DNA of 43,020 nt from GCA-020356105 sp041602815 (GTDB lineage: Bacteria; Pseudomonadota; Alphaproteobacteria; UBA8366; JADFVY01), in NCBI GenBank assembly GCA_041602815.1, contig JBFIFO010000010.1:1-43020 (forward strand), given 5' to 3'. The notes under the pieces were generated by a model that saw only the letters and a list, made by a program, of their open reading frames with translations, was not told where the DNA came from and ran no database searches. The stretch's first letter is position 1, and each line of letters opens with the position of its first letter. The position numbers and the translations under genes were made by a program. This document shows positions 8,984 to 16,228 of this stretch, piece by piece.

Positions 8984-9457
8984 ATGAACACCACGATATC
9001 CTTGCGCTTTTTCGCCGCCGCTACGGCGCTCGCCGTGCTGACGACGACCAGCGCCGCCCGTGCCGGCCATGAGGACGATCCGCCGACCTACACGGACCGG
9101 GTGCTGCGGGGCGCCTGGGGCTTCTCCGCCAACGGCGTGATCGTGGTGCCGAACGAACATCATCCCCTGCAGGTGGTCGCCGTCGGCATCATGGAGTTCG
9201 ACGGTGTCGGCGGGTGCGCGATCAGGGACACCATCAACATCAACGGAACCGCAATTCCGGACCGCAGTTCGGACTCGTGCAGCTACCAGGTCAATCCGGA
9301 CGGGACCGGCACGATCGAGGCGTCCTTCGCCGGCGATCCCGGCCCCGTGCCGTTGTCGTTCGCCATCGTTGACAAGGCGAATAGCCTGCGCTTCATCCGG
9401 ACGGATCTCGGCGTCGCCAGCGGGGTTGCGGAGCGGCAGCGCCGGGGCGACCACTGA
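8984..9457 (+). CDS. Hypothetical exported protein
   Basis: 157 residues with a typical signal peptide (NTTISLRFFAAATALAVLTT, cleaved after an A-x-A near residue 27). The mature protein is beta-rich and opens with Y-T-D-R-V-L-R-G-A-W-G-F-S-A-N-G, followed by MEFDGVGGCAIRDTININGT and a single Cys pair (GGC and SDSC). That pattern, a short strand with GxWxF-x-G and then VGxMxFDGxG, is seen in small secreted lipocalin-like beta-barrel proteins of unknown role. The start is supported by a purine-rich GAGAGGGGAGAG. A possible -10 box and a palindrome precede it. Confidence 0.7.
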   Translation: MNTTISLRFFAAATALAVLTTTSAARAGHEDDPPTYTDRVLRGAWGFSANGVIVVPNEHHPLQVVAVGIMEFDGVGGCAIRDTININGTAIPDRSSDSCSYQVNPDGTGTIEASFAGDPGPVPLSFAIVDKANSLRFIRTDLGVASGVAERQRRGDH

Positions 9458-9515
9458 CGCCCGCGGCTCCGGCATCCGGCGGGCGCGGGCCGGAGCGGAC
9501 ATAACGGACAACGCG

Positions 9516-10247
9516 CTAGTCGGCCGGCGTCCAGCCGGCGGCGATCGCCGCGGCTTCCTCGTCGGGAGACAGGACCTTGGCGCGAAAGGCCTCGAGACCG
9601 GCCGTCGTGCCGCCGGCGACCACCCCCGCCTCGAGTTCGCCATCGAACGGGTCGCCGGCGGTCCCGCCGCCGCCGTCGCCGCGTGCACCGGGACGGTCGC
9701 TGCCGCCGGCACCACCGCTGCCGCCGCCAACGTCGTCGCCGCCAACGCTGTCGCCGGGATCGTCGTGGCCGACGGAGTTTGGCCCGATGCCACCGGCTCC
9801 GCCGCCCGTTGCGCCGCGGTCGCGGCTCTTGCGCGCGTTGCCGCCATCTTCGCCGTCATCGTCGTCGCGGTCGCTGTCGTCGCCCCGATCATCGTCGTCG
9901 CGGGCATCGTCGTCCCGGTCGTTATCGTCGTCCCGGTCGTTATCGTCGTCCCGGTCGTTATCGTCGTCCCGGTCGTCGCCCTGATCGTCGTCGTCCGCCT
10001 TGCCGGCCTTGTCCTTGCGGCCGCCATCGTTCTTGTCCGATGGCCGGTCGTCGGCCATGGCCGACGTTCCGAACTGGCGGCCCCCGTCCGCCGCCGGCAG
10101 CGTTGCCAGCAGGAATGCGGCCATGGCGGCGATCACCGCCGCGACGAGGACGGTCCGCACCGCACGCCCGGCGATCCGCCGGGCCGACGCGACGCTGCGG
10201 CCGGCGAAGGCCTCGCGGTCTTGTCTGGCTGGAATGCACCCTTGCAT
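9516..10247 (-). CDS. Asp-rich repeat protein with N-terminal membrane anchor
   Basis: 243 residues from the ATG at 10247. A longer frame reaches 10349. After a basic N-terminus, one hydrophobic segment (VRTVLVAAVIAAMAAFLLATL) is a signal or anchor. The exported part is an extremely acidic low-complexity region with repeated D-D-D-N-D-R hexapeptides, then a Gly-rich linker (GGGSGGAGGS), and a short ordered end (GLEAFRAKVLSPDEEAAAIAAGW). Such acidic stretches can bind calcium or other cations, but no canonical Ca-loop is present. The reading frame is continuous through the repeats. No ribosome-binding site stands out. The function is unknown. Confidence 0.6.
   Translation of the reverse strand: MQGCIPARQDREAFAGRSVASARRIAGRAVRTVLVAAVIAAMAAFLLATLPAADGGRQFGTSAMADDRPSDKNDGGRKDKAGKADDDDQGDDRDDDNDRDDDNDRDDDNDRDDDARDDDDRGDDSDRDDDDGEDGGNARKSRDRGATGGGAGGIGPNSVGHDDPGDSVGGDDVGGGSGGAGGSDRPGARGDGGGGTAGDPFDGELEAGVVAGGTTAGLEAFRAKVLSPDEEAAAIAAGWTPAD
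9909..9980. repeat. 18-bp tandem repeat encoding DDDNDR
   Basis: Four head-to-tail 18-bp units starting at 9909, 9927, 9945 and 9963. The first three are identical and the last differs in its final bases. The unit length is divisible by three, so expansion or loss changes the number of acidic hexapeptides without breaking the frame. This is protein-coding low complexity, not a CRISPR array. Confidence 0.9.
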
Positions 10248-10768
10248 CGTTCTGTGCCCTGGTTGTCCGGCTACCGTGCCGGGTTCAGTCGCAACGGGCG
10301 GTTCGATGCCCGCAACCCTTTCTATGACAACGCGTAAATGACCGCACATATTCCGGAAAATTTCTCCCCGCTGGTAATAAAATTACAAAATAGGGAAGGA
10401 AATTCAGAATCATGGGTCCAATAGGGCCGTTTTCCTCATGGCGGCCCGCGGTGTCGTCGGGAAACCCGCGGAAAACCCTAACGCATGGGCTCGTTCCGCA
10501 GGCGGGCCACGAGCGGCCCGCAACGGCCCGCTCGCGACGCTTGGAGTTGGACCCGGCAATCCGTATGATTTCCGCAGATTGCACAGGCGGGATCCGGCTG
10601 GTCCGCACACGCGCGAGCGGCGTCTTTTGGTGCGAACGCCGCCGATCATAACTGCGTGACCGGGTTGCCGCCTGTCTCCTCAGCTGTGGCCAGCGCGCAC
10701 GGAATACGGCACACTGGCTTGTCGGGGCGACGCGCAGGATTGCAACGAATCCGGGAGGAAAGGAACCG
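10248..10768. other. Intergenic region, about 520 bp
   Basis: Between two divergent exported-protein genes. An AT-rich stretch at about 10345-10405 (GGTAATAAAATTACAAAATA) is the probable promoter area. An inverted repeat GCGGGCC/GGCCCGC (10502-10508 and 10515-10521, six-base loop) lacks a following T-run, so it is not an intrinsic terminator. A 79-codon ORF starting at 10412 has a purine-rich stretch about 11 bases upstream, but its composition looks random and I do not call it. Confidence 0.5.
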
Positions 10769-11560
10769 ATGACACAGCGCCTGTTCCTGTTGGCCGTGCT
10801 GTGCGCCTGGGCCGTGCCGGCGGGTTCGGCCCTTGCCGAGATGCAGAGCCGCTGCATCGCCTTCGTCGAGGCCCCGCCGCGTATCATGCCGGCCGCCGTT
10901 GCCGTGCCGGAAGTCGAGATCACCTACGTGACGCATTCGACGTTCCGCGTGCGCACGCCCGCGGGGATCGTCATCGCGACCGACTACGCCGGCTATTTCG
11001 GCGGCGGCGCGCCGCCGCACATCGCCACCATGAACCACGCCCACGAGACCCATTACACCGATTACCCCGACCCCGCGATCAAGTACGTGCTGCGCGGCTG
11101 GAACCCGCTGGGCGCCGGGCCGGCGGAGCACCACCTGGTCGTCGAGGACGTGCTGGTGCGCAATGTCGCCACCGATATCCGCAGCTGGGGCGGGCTGGTC
11201 GAGGCCAACGGCAACTCGATCTTCATCTTCGAGACCGCGGATCTGTGCATCGGCCATCTCGGTCACCTGCACCACATGCCGACGCGCGAGCAGTTCGCCC
11301 GCATCGGCCGGCTCGACATCGTCTTCGCGGCCGTCGACGGGGGTCTCACCCTCGATCATCCGACGCTGATCGCGGTGCTCAAGGAACTGCGCGCCAGCCT
11401 CGTCATCCCGATGCATTATTTCGGCCGCGGCTCTCTGGAGACGTTCCTGGTCGGCATGTCCTCCGACTTCGAGATCAGGGTGCACGACTCGGCGACGACG
11501 ACAGTCTCGCTGCCGGCCCTGCCGCGCCGCCCCACCGTGCTGGTCCTGCCGGGCTATTGA
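10769..11560 (+). CDS. Exported metallo-beta-lactamase-fold protein
   Basis: 263 residues. A signal peptide (MTQRLFLLAVLCAWAVPAGSALA) is followed by a metallo-beta-lactamase-type hydrolase domain of the UlaG-like kind: ITYVTHSTFRV, IATDYAG, NHAHETHYTD, CIGHLGHLHH, VDGG, IPMHYF. The metal motif that normally reads H-x-H-x-D-H is H90-A-H92-E-T94-H95, so the Asp ligand is Thr, while the other expected ligands (His163 or His166, Asp190, His216) are present. Activity may rely on a single metal or be altered. The substrate is unknown. GGAGGAAAGG precedes the ATG. A small lipoprotein gene follows 35 bp downstream and may be co-transcribed. Confidence 0.85.
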   Translation: MTQRLFLLAVLCAWAVPAGSALAEMQSRCIAFVEAPPRIMPAAVAVPEVEITYVTHSTFRVRTPAGIVIATDYAGYFGGGAPPHIATMNHAHETHYTDYPDPAIKYVLRGWNPLGAGPAEHHLVVEDVLVRNVATDIRSWGGLVEANGNSIFIFETADLCIGHLGHLHHMPTREQFARIGRLDIVFAAVDGGLTLDHPTLIAVLKELRASLVIPMHYFGRGSLETFLVGMSSDFEIRVHDSATTTVSLPALPRRPTVLVLPGY

Positions 11561-11595
11561 GCGGAAGGTATGCCGGAAGCCGGAGCCAGAGGCCT

Positions 11596-11964
11596 ATGAG
11601 ATACGCGGTCTTATCGATACTGGCACTGCTGGGACTTGCAGGTTGCAGCTCGGTCACTGGCGGGCCGTCGGGGAGCTGGCGCGAAGAGATTGCAGACGCG
11701 ATGGCGGCGGTCGCAGTCGAGGACGGCATAAACCAAGCTGAGGCGAACACGATAGCATCGGTATATTTCATCTCCAGGATTTCAGGGTGCGGAACAACCG
11801 GAGAACCCGAAAGCGAAGGTGAACATTGGGTCGCCCCCGTCTATTTCGGATACGCTGGCCTTCCGATAGAACCGATCTTTATCGACAGGCAGACCGGCGC
11901 AATCGCGTGGCGCAATTCAACGATGAGCCTTGCACGGCTCAAGATCGAGGTCGCTCTCTGGTAG
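11596..11964 (+). CDS. Small lipoprotein, hypothetical
   Basis: 122 residues with a lipoprotein signal (AVLSILALLGLAGCSS, lipobox LAGC). The mature part is short with a helix (EEIADAMAAVAVEDGINQAEANTIASVYF) and a beta end (PIFIDRQTGAIAWRNST) that resembles a small PepSY-like or propeptide-like strand pair, but this is only suggestive. GC content is visibly lower than in its neighbours. AGAGG lies just upstream of the ATG at 11596. It is close enough to the metallo-hydrolase gene to share a transcript. The long frames that overlap it in other phases are non-coding. Confidence 0.65.
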   Translation: MRYAVLSILALLGLAGCSSVTGGPSGSWREEIADAMAAVAVEDGINQAEANTIASVYFISRISGCGTTGEPESEGEHWVAPVYFGYAGLPIEPIFIDRQTGAIAWRNSTMSLARLKIEVALW

Positions 11965-12012
11965 GCTGGACGGGGCGGAAGTCCATCGTATGCCGCGGCC
12001 AGTCTCGCGCGC

Positions 12013-12047
12013 TTGACAGCGTCGCCGCGCGTTCCAAAATCTTCGTC
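12013..12047 (+). promoter_or_regulatory. Promoter giving a predicted leaderless cytochrome c mRNA
   Basis: TTGACA at 12013-12018 and CAAAAT at 12035-12040 are separated by 16 bp. The expected transcription start, seven bases after the -10 box, is about 12047, one base before the ATG at 12048. No Shine-Dalgarno is present, which fits a leaderless message. Confidence 0.5.
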
Positions 12048-12383
12048 ATGTGCTCGCGTTCGACAGCGATACTCGGGGTTCTTCTTGCCGCGCTCTTCGC
12101 GTCGGCTGCGCCGGCGCAGGATTTGCCCGGTGACCCGCAGGAGGGGCGCGCGTTGGCGGCCACCGTGTGCGGCGAGTGCCATGTGATCGAAAAGGGGGTC
12201 CGGGATCGCGACAGCGGCGGCGCGCCGTCGTTCCAGTCGGTCGCCGACAACCCGGCGATGACCGCGCTCGCCCTGCGGGTGTTCCTGCGCACCCCGCATG
12301 ACGATATGCCCGACCTGATCCTTAGCGACGCCGAGACCGACGACCTGATCGCCTATATCCTCGGCCTCAAGCGCCGCCCCTAG
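12048..12383 (+). CDS. Small monohaem cytochrome c
   Basis: 111 residues. A signal peptide (MCSRSTAILGVLLAALFASAAPA) directs export. The haem site is C41-G-E-C-H45, and Met87 in the segment DDMPDLILSDAETDDLIAYI is the likely distal ligand. The size and the helix after the Met are typical of small periplasmic class I cytochromes c that carry electrons between a dehydrogenase and an oxidase. No redox partner gene is adjacent. The ATG at 12048 is chosen because it gives a correct signal peptide. The frame is open upstream to 11826, but that part overlaps the lipoprotein gene and is not plausible protein. Confidence 0.85.
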   Translation: MCSRSTAILGVLLAALFASAAPAQDLPGDPQEGRALAATVCGECHVIEKGVRDRDSGGAPSFQSVADNPAMTALALRVFLRTPHDDMPDLILSDAETDDLIAYILGLKRRP

Positions 12384-12473
12384 CCGTCCGGCGGCTCCGA
12401 CCGGCGATCTGGCGCGTGGGCGCGCGCCGTGCCATGATGGGCGCCGGCCCACCCCGATTCGCGAGGCCCTGCC

Positions 12474-12959
12474 ATGCCCTCCTTCGATGTCGTGTCCCGG
12501 ACCGAGCTTCCCGAGGTCGACAACGCCGTCCAGGGGGCGATGCGCGAGATCGCCACGCGGTACGACTTCAAGGGCAGCAGCTGCTCGATCGAGCATGCGG
12601 ACGGGGTGCTGACGATCCGCGCCGACGACGACTTCAAGCTCAAGCAGGTGCAGGACCTGCTGCGCACCTATCTTGCCCGCCGCAAGCTCGATGCCGGCGC
12701 GTTCGACTTCGCCAAGCCGGAGCCGGCTGCGCACAACACGTTACGCCAGACGGTCACGGTGCGCCAGGGCGTCGAGCGGGAGCTTGCCCAGAAGATCGTC
12801 AAGGCGGTGAAGGGCGCCAAGCTGAAGGTGCAGGTCGCGATCCAGGGCGACGAGCTGCGCGTATCGGGCAAGAAGCGCGACGACCTGCAGGCGGCGATCG
12901 CTCTGATCAAGGGGCTCGGCGTCGAGCAGCCGCTGCAGTACGTGAACTTCCGCGACTGA
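12474..12959 (+). CDS. yajQ: YajQ family nucleotide-binding protein
   Basis: 161 residues, full length for the family. It opens MPSFDVVSRTELPEVDNAVQGAMREIATRYDFKG and ends LQYVNFRD, both diagnostic. The protein has two RNP-like domains. Members bind nucleotides, and some act as cyclic di-GMP receptors that influence transcription, which cannot be confirmed here. It is cytoplasmic. A short gap separates it from the cytochrome gene upstream and the Kelch gene downstream, all on the plus strand, but each has its own intergenic space, so co-transcription is uncertain. Confidence 0.95.
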   Translation: MPSFDVVSRTELPEVDNAVQGAMREIATRYDFKGSSCSIEHADGVLTIRADDDFKLKQVQDLLRTYLARRKLDAGAFDFAKPEPAAHNTLRQTVTVRQGVERELAQKIVKAVKGAKLKVQVAIQGDELRVSGKKRDDLQAAIALIKGLGVEQPLQYVNFRD

Positions 12960-13044
12960 GGCGCAGCGGCCCGCCGCGGCCTCCGGCACGCCGGGTGTGC
13001 GTTTGTGGTGGTCCAATGAGAACACAGAGCAAGGAGGTCCCGAG

Positions 13045-14025
13045 ATGACGTCCCCCGCACGACGGGCCGCATTGGCGGGCGCCGCCGCCATCCTCGGCCT
13101 GCTGGCCGCGCTGGCGTCGGTGGCCATCGCCGAAGGCACCTGGGGCAGGCGCGCGCCGCTGCCCGGGGCGCATTCCGAATTCGCCGTCACCGAGCTGCAC
13201 GGCGACATCTACGTCATCGGCGGCTACGCCATCGGCGGCGTCGAGGGCACCACGGTCCACATCTACGACACGGTGGCCGATCGCTGGCGCCGCGGCCCGC
13301 CGCTGCCGGAGCCCGCGCACCACCTGATGGCTGCGGCGGCGGACGGCAGGATCTTCGTCATGGGCGGCCAGGGCGGCGGCATCTTCGGGCGCGGCTTCAT
13401 CGATGCGGTATGGGCGCTCGACCCCGAAATCGGGGCCTGGGAAGCGCGCACGCCGATGCCGACTGCGCGCAGCGCCGGGGTCGCCGTAACGCTGGACGGC
13501 AAAATCTACGTTGCCGGCGGGCGGCCGCCGCAGGGCCACGACTTCGCGGTCTACGACCCGGTCGCCGACCGCTGGACGGTGCTGCCCGACATGCCGAGCC
13601 AGCGCAACCATCTGGCCGGCGCCGCCATCGGCGGCCGCATCTATATCGCTGGCGGGCGGCTCGGGCCCGGCTACCGCAGCGACGCGTCGGCGGCGCTCGA
13701 GGTGTTCGATCCCGCCACCGGCGAGTGGTCCGAAGCAGCACCGATGCCGCGGCCGCGCAGCGGCATCAACGGCATCGCCGCGCGCGGCTGCTTCCATGTC
13801 TGGGGCGGCGAGGGCGGTGAGGGCATGTTCCCCGACCACACGGTCTACGATCCGCGCAGCGACAGCTGGACTCGGCTCGCCGACATGCCGGTGCCGGTGC
13901 ACGGCGTCACCGGGGCGGCCTTCGTCGACGGGCTGATCCACATTCCCGGCGGCGGCCAGAGCGTCGGCGGCGGCAGCCCGGGCACGTTGCACCAGACTTA
14001 TCGGCCGGACATGAGATGCGAGTAG
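13045..14025 (+). CDS. Exported Kelch-repeat beta-propeller protein
   Basis: 326 residues. A signal peptide (AALAGAAAILGLLAALASVAIAEG) is followed by about six Kelch repeats with the usual G-G after a hydrophobic strand and the later Y-D/F-D...W spacing: YVIGGYAIGG...YDTVADRW, VMGGQGG...LDPEIGAW, YVAGGRPP...YDPVADRW, YIAGGRLG...FDPATGEW, VWGGEGG...YDPRSDSW, HIPGGGQS. This gives a nearly complete beta-propeller that probably binds a ligand or protein in the periplasm. No catalytic signature is evident. AAGGAGGT lies eight bases before the ATG at 13045, so the longer frame from 12997 is rejected. It converges on the peptidyl-prolyl isomerase gene. Confidence 0.88.
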   Translation: MTSPARRAALAGAAAILGLLAALASVAIAEGTWGRRAPLPGAHSEFAVTELHGDIYVIGGYAIGGVEGTTVHIYDTVADRWRRGPPLPEPAHHLMAAAADGRIFVMGGQGGGIFGRGFIDAVWALDPEIGAWEARTPMPTARSAGVAVTLDGKIYVAGGRPPQGHDFAVYDPVADRWTVLPDMPSQRNHLAGAAIGGRIYIAGGRLGPGYRSDASAALEVFDPATGEWSEAAPMPRPRSGINGIAARGCFHVWGGEGGEGMFPDHTVYDPRSDSWTRLADMPVPVHGVTGAAFVDGLIHIPGGGQSVGGGSPGTLHQTYRPDMRCE

Positions 14026-14037
14026 CAGGCGACGCGA

Positions 14038-14466
14038 TCAGACGATCTCGACCAGCTCAACCTCGAACACCAGGTCTTCGCCGGCCAGCGGGTGGTTGGC
14101 GTCCATGGTGACCGTCTCGTCCGAGACCGCGGCGATGGTGACGACCATCTGGCCGCCGTCGGCGGTCGTCGCCTGTAGCCGCTTGCCGACGACCAGGTCG
14201 ATATTCTCGGGCACGGCGGTCCGCGGAACCTCCTGCACCGCCGTGGGATCGCGCTGGCCATAGGCCTCGTCGGCGGCCACGTTGACGGTCTTGCTGTCGC
14301 CGACCGCCATGCCGGCGATTTCCCGGTCCAGACCCGGGATGATCTGCCCCGCGCCGATGGTGAACTCCAGCGGGTCGCGACCGGACGATGAGTCGAACTC
14401 GCGGCCGTCGGTCAGCGTACCCGTGTAGTGGATGCGGACGGTATCGCCCGTCTTGGCTTCGCTCAT
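14038..14466 (-). CDS. FKBP-type peptidyl-prolyl cis-trans isomerase, SlyD-like
   Basis: 142 residues. The FKBP core is visible as GDTVRIHYTGTLTDGREFDSS, PLEFTIGAGQIIPGLDREIAGMAVGD and the closing FEVELVEIV. A chaperone-type insert-in-flap domain lies between them (YGQRDPTAVQEVPRTAVPENIDLVVG to TMDANHPLAGEDL), which classes it with SlyD/FkpB. It lacks the His-rich metal-binding tail of enterobacterial SlyD. It catalyses prolyl isomerisation and probably assists folding in the cytoplasm. AGAGG sits just upstream of the ATG at 14466. The next gene upstream on the same strand is the exported nuclease-like gene, about 200 bp away. Confidence 0.93.
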   Translation of the reverse strand: MSEAKTGDTVRIHYTGTLTDGREFDSSSGRDPLEFTIGAGQIIPGLDREIAGMAVGDSKTVNVAADEAYGQRDPTAVQEVPRTAVPENIDLVVGKRLQATTADGGQMVVTIAAVSDETVTMDANHPLAGEDLVFEVELVEIV

Positions 14467-14668
14467 GTTTGGACCTCTTCCATTGGATGGCGCCTCGCAC
14501 ACCTGGCGACATCCCGAAAGCGGCCGACAGATTTATGGCAAGAGCCTCGATAGGCCGGCGACCCTAACACACGCCGCGGTACAGAGTCATGGGCGAAGGG
14601 GAATTTTCGCGCTATACGGGTGGAACTGCCCGTACCGCAGCGGGCACACGGGGAACCGGCAGGTCGCT

Positions 14669-15163
14669 TTATTGCGAGGGCATGTTGGCCCAGCGGCCCT
14701 TGCGCTCGCGGCGGGCCTGGGCTTCGGCCTGCCGGTAGCTCTCGGCGCGCTGGGTGCGTTCGCTGTCGCCGCCCGGCACGTCGGCGAGCAGCACGCCACG
14801 GTCGGCGATTGCCCAGCCGGTGCGCAGCATCGCCGCCCCGAGGTCGGTATCGCCGGCACGGCAGACTGCCAAGTTCCGGTCGAAACTGTCGACGGTGCAG
14901 GTTACGTTCTGGCCGTGCCGGTACAGCAGGTCGTCGAGCGCGCTGCGCGCATAGAGGCCGATATCGTCGGGGTCCGACATGCGGGGCGCCTCTATGCCCC
15001 ACAGGCGCAGCGTGGTGATCGGATGACCGGGGCTGCCGACCTGGATCGTATCGCCGGAAATCGCCGCCGCCGTCCCGGTCACGAACTCGATCGCCGCCGC
15101 CGACAACGGCACCCCGGCGCATAAGAGCGCTGACAGCAAGGCAAGGCGGACAAGACGGATCAT
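14669..15163 (-). CDS. Exported thermonuclease-like (SNase-fold) protein
   Basis: 164 residues. A signal peptide (MIRLVRLALLSALLCAGVPLSAAA) precedes a staphylococcal-nuclease-like OB-fold: GTAAAISGDTIQVG, LRLWGIEAPRM (usual LxGIDAPE), ARSALDDLL, then DRNLAVCRAG and GWAIAD. The Arg in DRNLAVC corresponds to the position of a catalytic Arg. The Asp/Glu ring that binds calcium is only partly recognisable (GIEAPRM rather than GIDAPE), so activity is likely but not certain. The C-terminal YRQAEAQARRERKGRWAN is the usual family ending. Related proteins are periplasmic or secreted and degrade nucleic acids. The start at 15163 gives the signal peptide. No strong ribosome-binding site is seen. Confidence 0.85.
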   Translation of the reverse strand: MIRLVRLALLSALLCAGVPLSAAAIEFVTGTAAAISGDTIQVGSPGHPITTLRLWGIEAPRMSDPDDIGLYARSALDDLLYRHGQNVTCTVDSFDRNLAVCRAGDTDLGAAMLRTGWAIADRGVLLADVPGGDSERTQRAESYRQAEAQARRERKGRWANMPSQ

Positions 15164-15238
15164 GGGTTCTGGAATATCGCAAAAGCCGCTGCAGGACAAG
15201 TGTGCGGATACACCCGGCGATCCCGTTGGCGCGCCGGG

Positions 15239-16165
15239 TCACCGCTGCCGCAAAAGCGCGAACATCTCTTCGCCGAACTCCGACAGGGCGGCCTCGTGCA
15301 ACGGCCTGACCGCCTCGGCGAACAGCGCGTGCTCGGCCGCGGTCAGCTCGACGATCTCGCAGCCTGCCTCGACGATCGCCTGCCGGGCGGTCTCCTCCTC
15401 GGCGACCGCGAGTGCGCGCTGGCGGACGGTTGCATCCCGGACGGCGCCCTCCAGCGCTGCGCGCATCTCCGTGGGCAGCGCCTCGAATGCCGGCCGGTTG
15501 GCGAAGACGCCGCGTGAGATATAGAAATGGCTGCTCAGCGTGTGATAGCGGTGGAACGTGTGCACCCCGTAGGTCACCGTGTTCGCCAGCGGGTTCTCCT
15601 GTGCATCGATCGTCCCGGCGGAAATTCCCTCAATCGCTTCGGTGAGGTCGATCGGCAGCGGCGTTGCGCCGAGCAGCGCGAAGGTCCGCGCCTGGATGCG
15701 GCTCGGCAGCACGCGGATCCGCATGCCGGCAAGGTCGGCGGGACCGCGCACCGGATGCAGCCGGTTGGAGATGTGCCGGAAGCCGTTCTCGAAAAACCCG
15801 AGCACCCGGTAATTCATTCGCTCCTCGATGCGGTCCTTCAAGTGGTCGCCGAGTGGCCCGTCCATCGCCGCGCGTGCTTCCGCATTGTCGGCGAACAGGA
15901 ACGGCAGGTCGACGAAACCGAGCTCCGGCACGCGTTCGGTCAGGTAGCTTGTCGACTGGTAGGCAAGGGTCAGCACGCCCGACTCGGCGAGCCACAGCAC
16001 ATCTTCCGAGCGGTAGCCGAAATCCATGACGTTCCAGACGTACTTCACGTCCACCGCATCCCCGAACTCGGCCTCCAGCGCCTCGCCGATCATCTTGAGC
16101 GCCCGGCTGTGCGTGGTCGTCGGCGGGCCGTAGCCGCCGAAGCGGATCTGGACGGGATCGGTCAT
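15239..16165 (-). CDS. TRAP-type substrate-binding protein (DctP family) lacking a signal peptide
   Basis: 308 residues. It matches the periplasmic solute-binding subunit of TRAP transporters: IRFGGYGPPTTTHSRALK, GVLTLAYQSTSYL, VDLPFLFADNAEARAAM, then the signature around the substrate-binding Arg (MRIRVLPSRIQARTFALLGATPLPIDLTEAIEGISAGTIDAQENPLANT). Unusually, it starts directly with the first beta strand. Neither the ATG at 16165 (AAGGGG upstream) nor a GTG start at 16189 supplies a hydrophobic leader. No DctQ or DctM membrane subunit is in the window. Instead, a major-facilitator permease lies 63 bp upstream in the same direction. Either it acts in the cytoplasm or periplasmic export uses something not visible here. 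Confidence 0.88.
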   Translation of the reverse strand: MTDPVQIRFGGYGPPTTTHSRALKMIGEALEAEFGDAVDVKYVWNVMDFGYRSEDVLWLAESGVLTLAYQSTSYLTERVPELGFVDLPFLFADNAEARAAMDGPLGDHLKDRIEERMNYRVLGFFENGFRHISNRLHPVRGPADLAGMRIRVLPSRIQARTFALLGATPLPIDLTEAIEGISAGTIDAQENPLANTVTYGVHTFHRYHTLSSHFYISRGVFANRPAFEALPTEMRAALEGAVRDATVRQRALAVAEEETARQAIVEAGCEIVELTAAEHALFAEAVRPLHEAALSEFGEEMFALLRQR

Positions 16166-16228
16166 CGTCTTTGCCCCTTCGGCCGACACCAGTTCCGTGC
16201 AGCGCGGTATCGGGATATGCCCAACATC

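Noticed and set aside
9909..9980. Regular repeats that might suggest a CRISPR array
   Set aside because: The units are adjacent without spacers, 18 bp long, and encode an in-frame hexapeptide repeat.
10502..10521. GC-rich inverted repeat as a terminator
   Set aside because: No T-run follows it, and several similar GGCCCGC words occur in the same GC-rich interval.
10412..10651. A 79-codon ORF with a purine-rich stretch upstream
   Set aside because: The spacing is long, the composition looks random, and an equally long frame exists on the opposite strand.
11826..12047. Upstream extension of the cytochrome c frame
   Set aside because: It overlaps the end of the lipoprotein gene and reads as basic non-coding sequence. 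The signal peptide begins at 12048.
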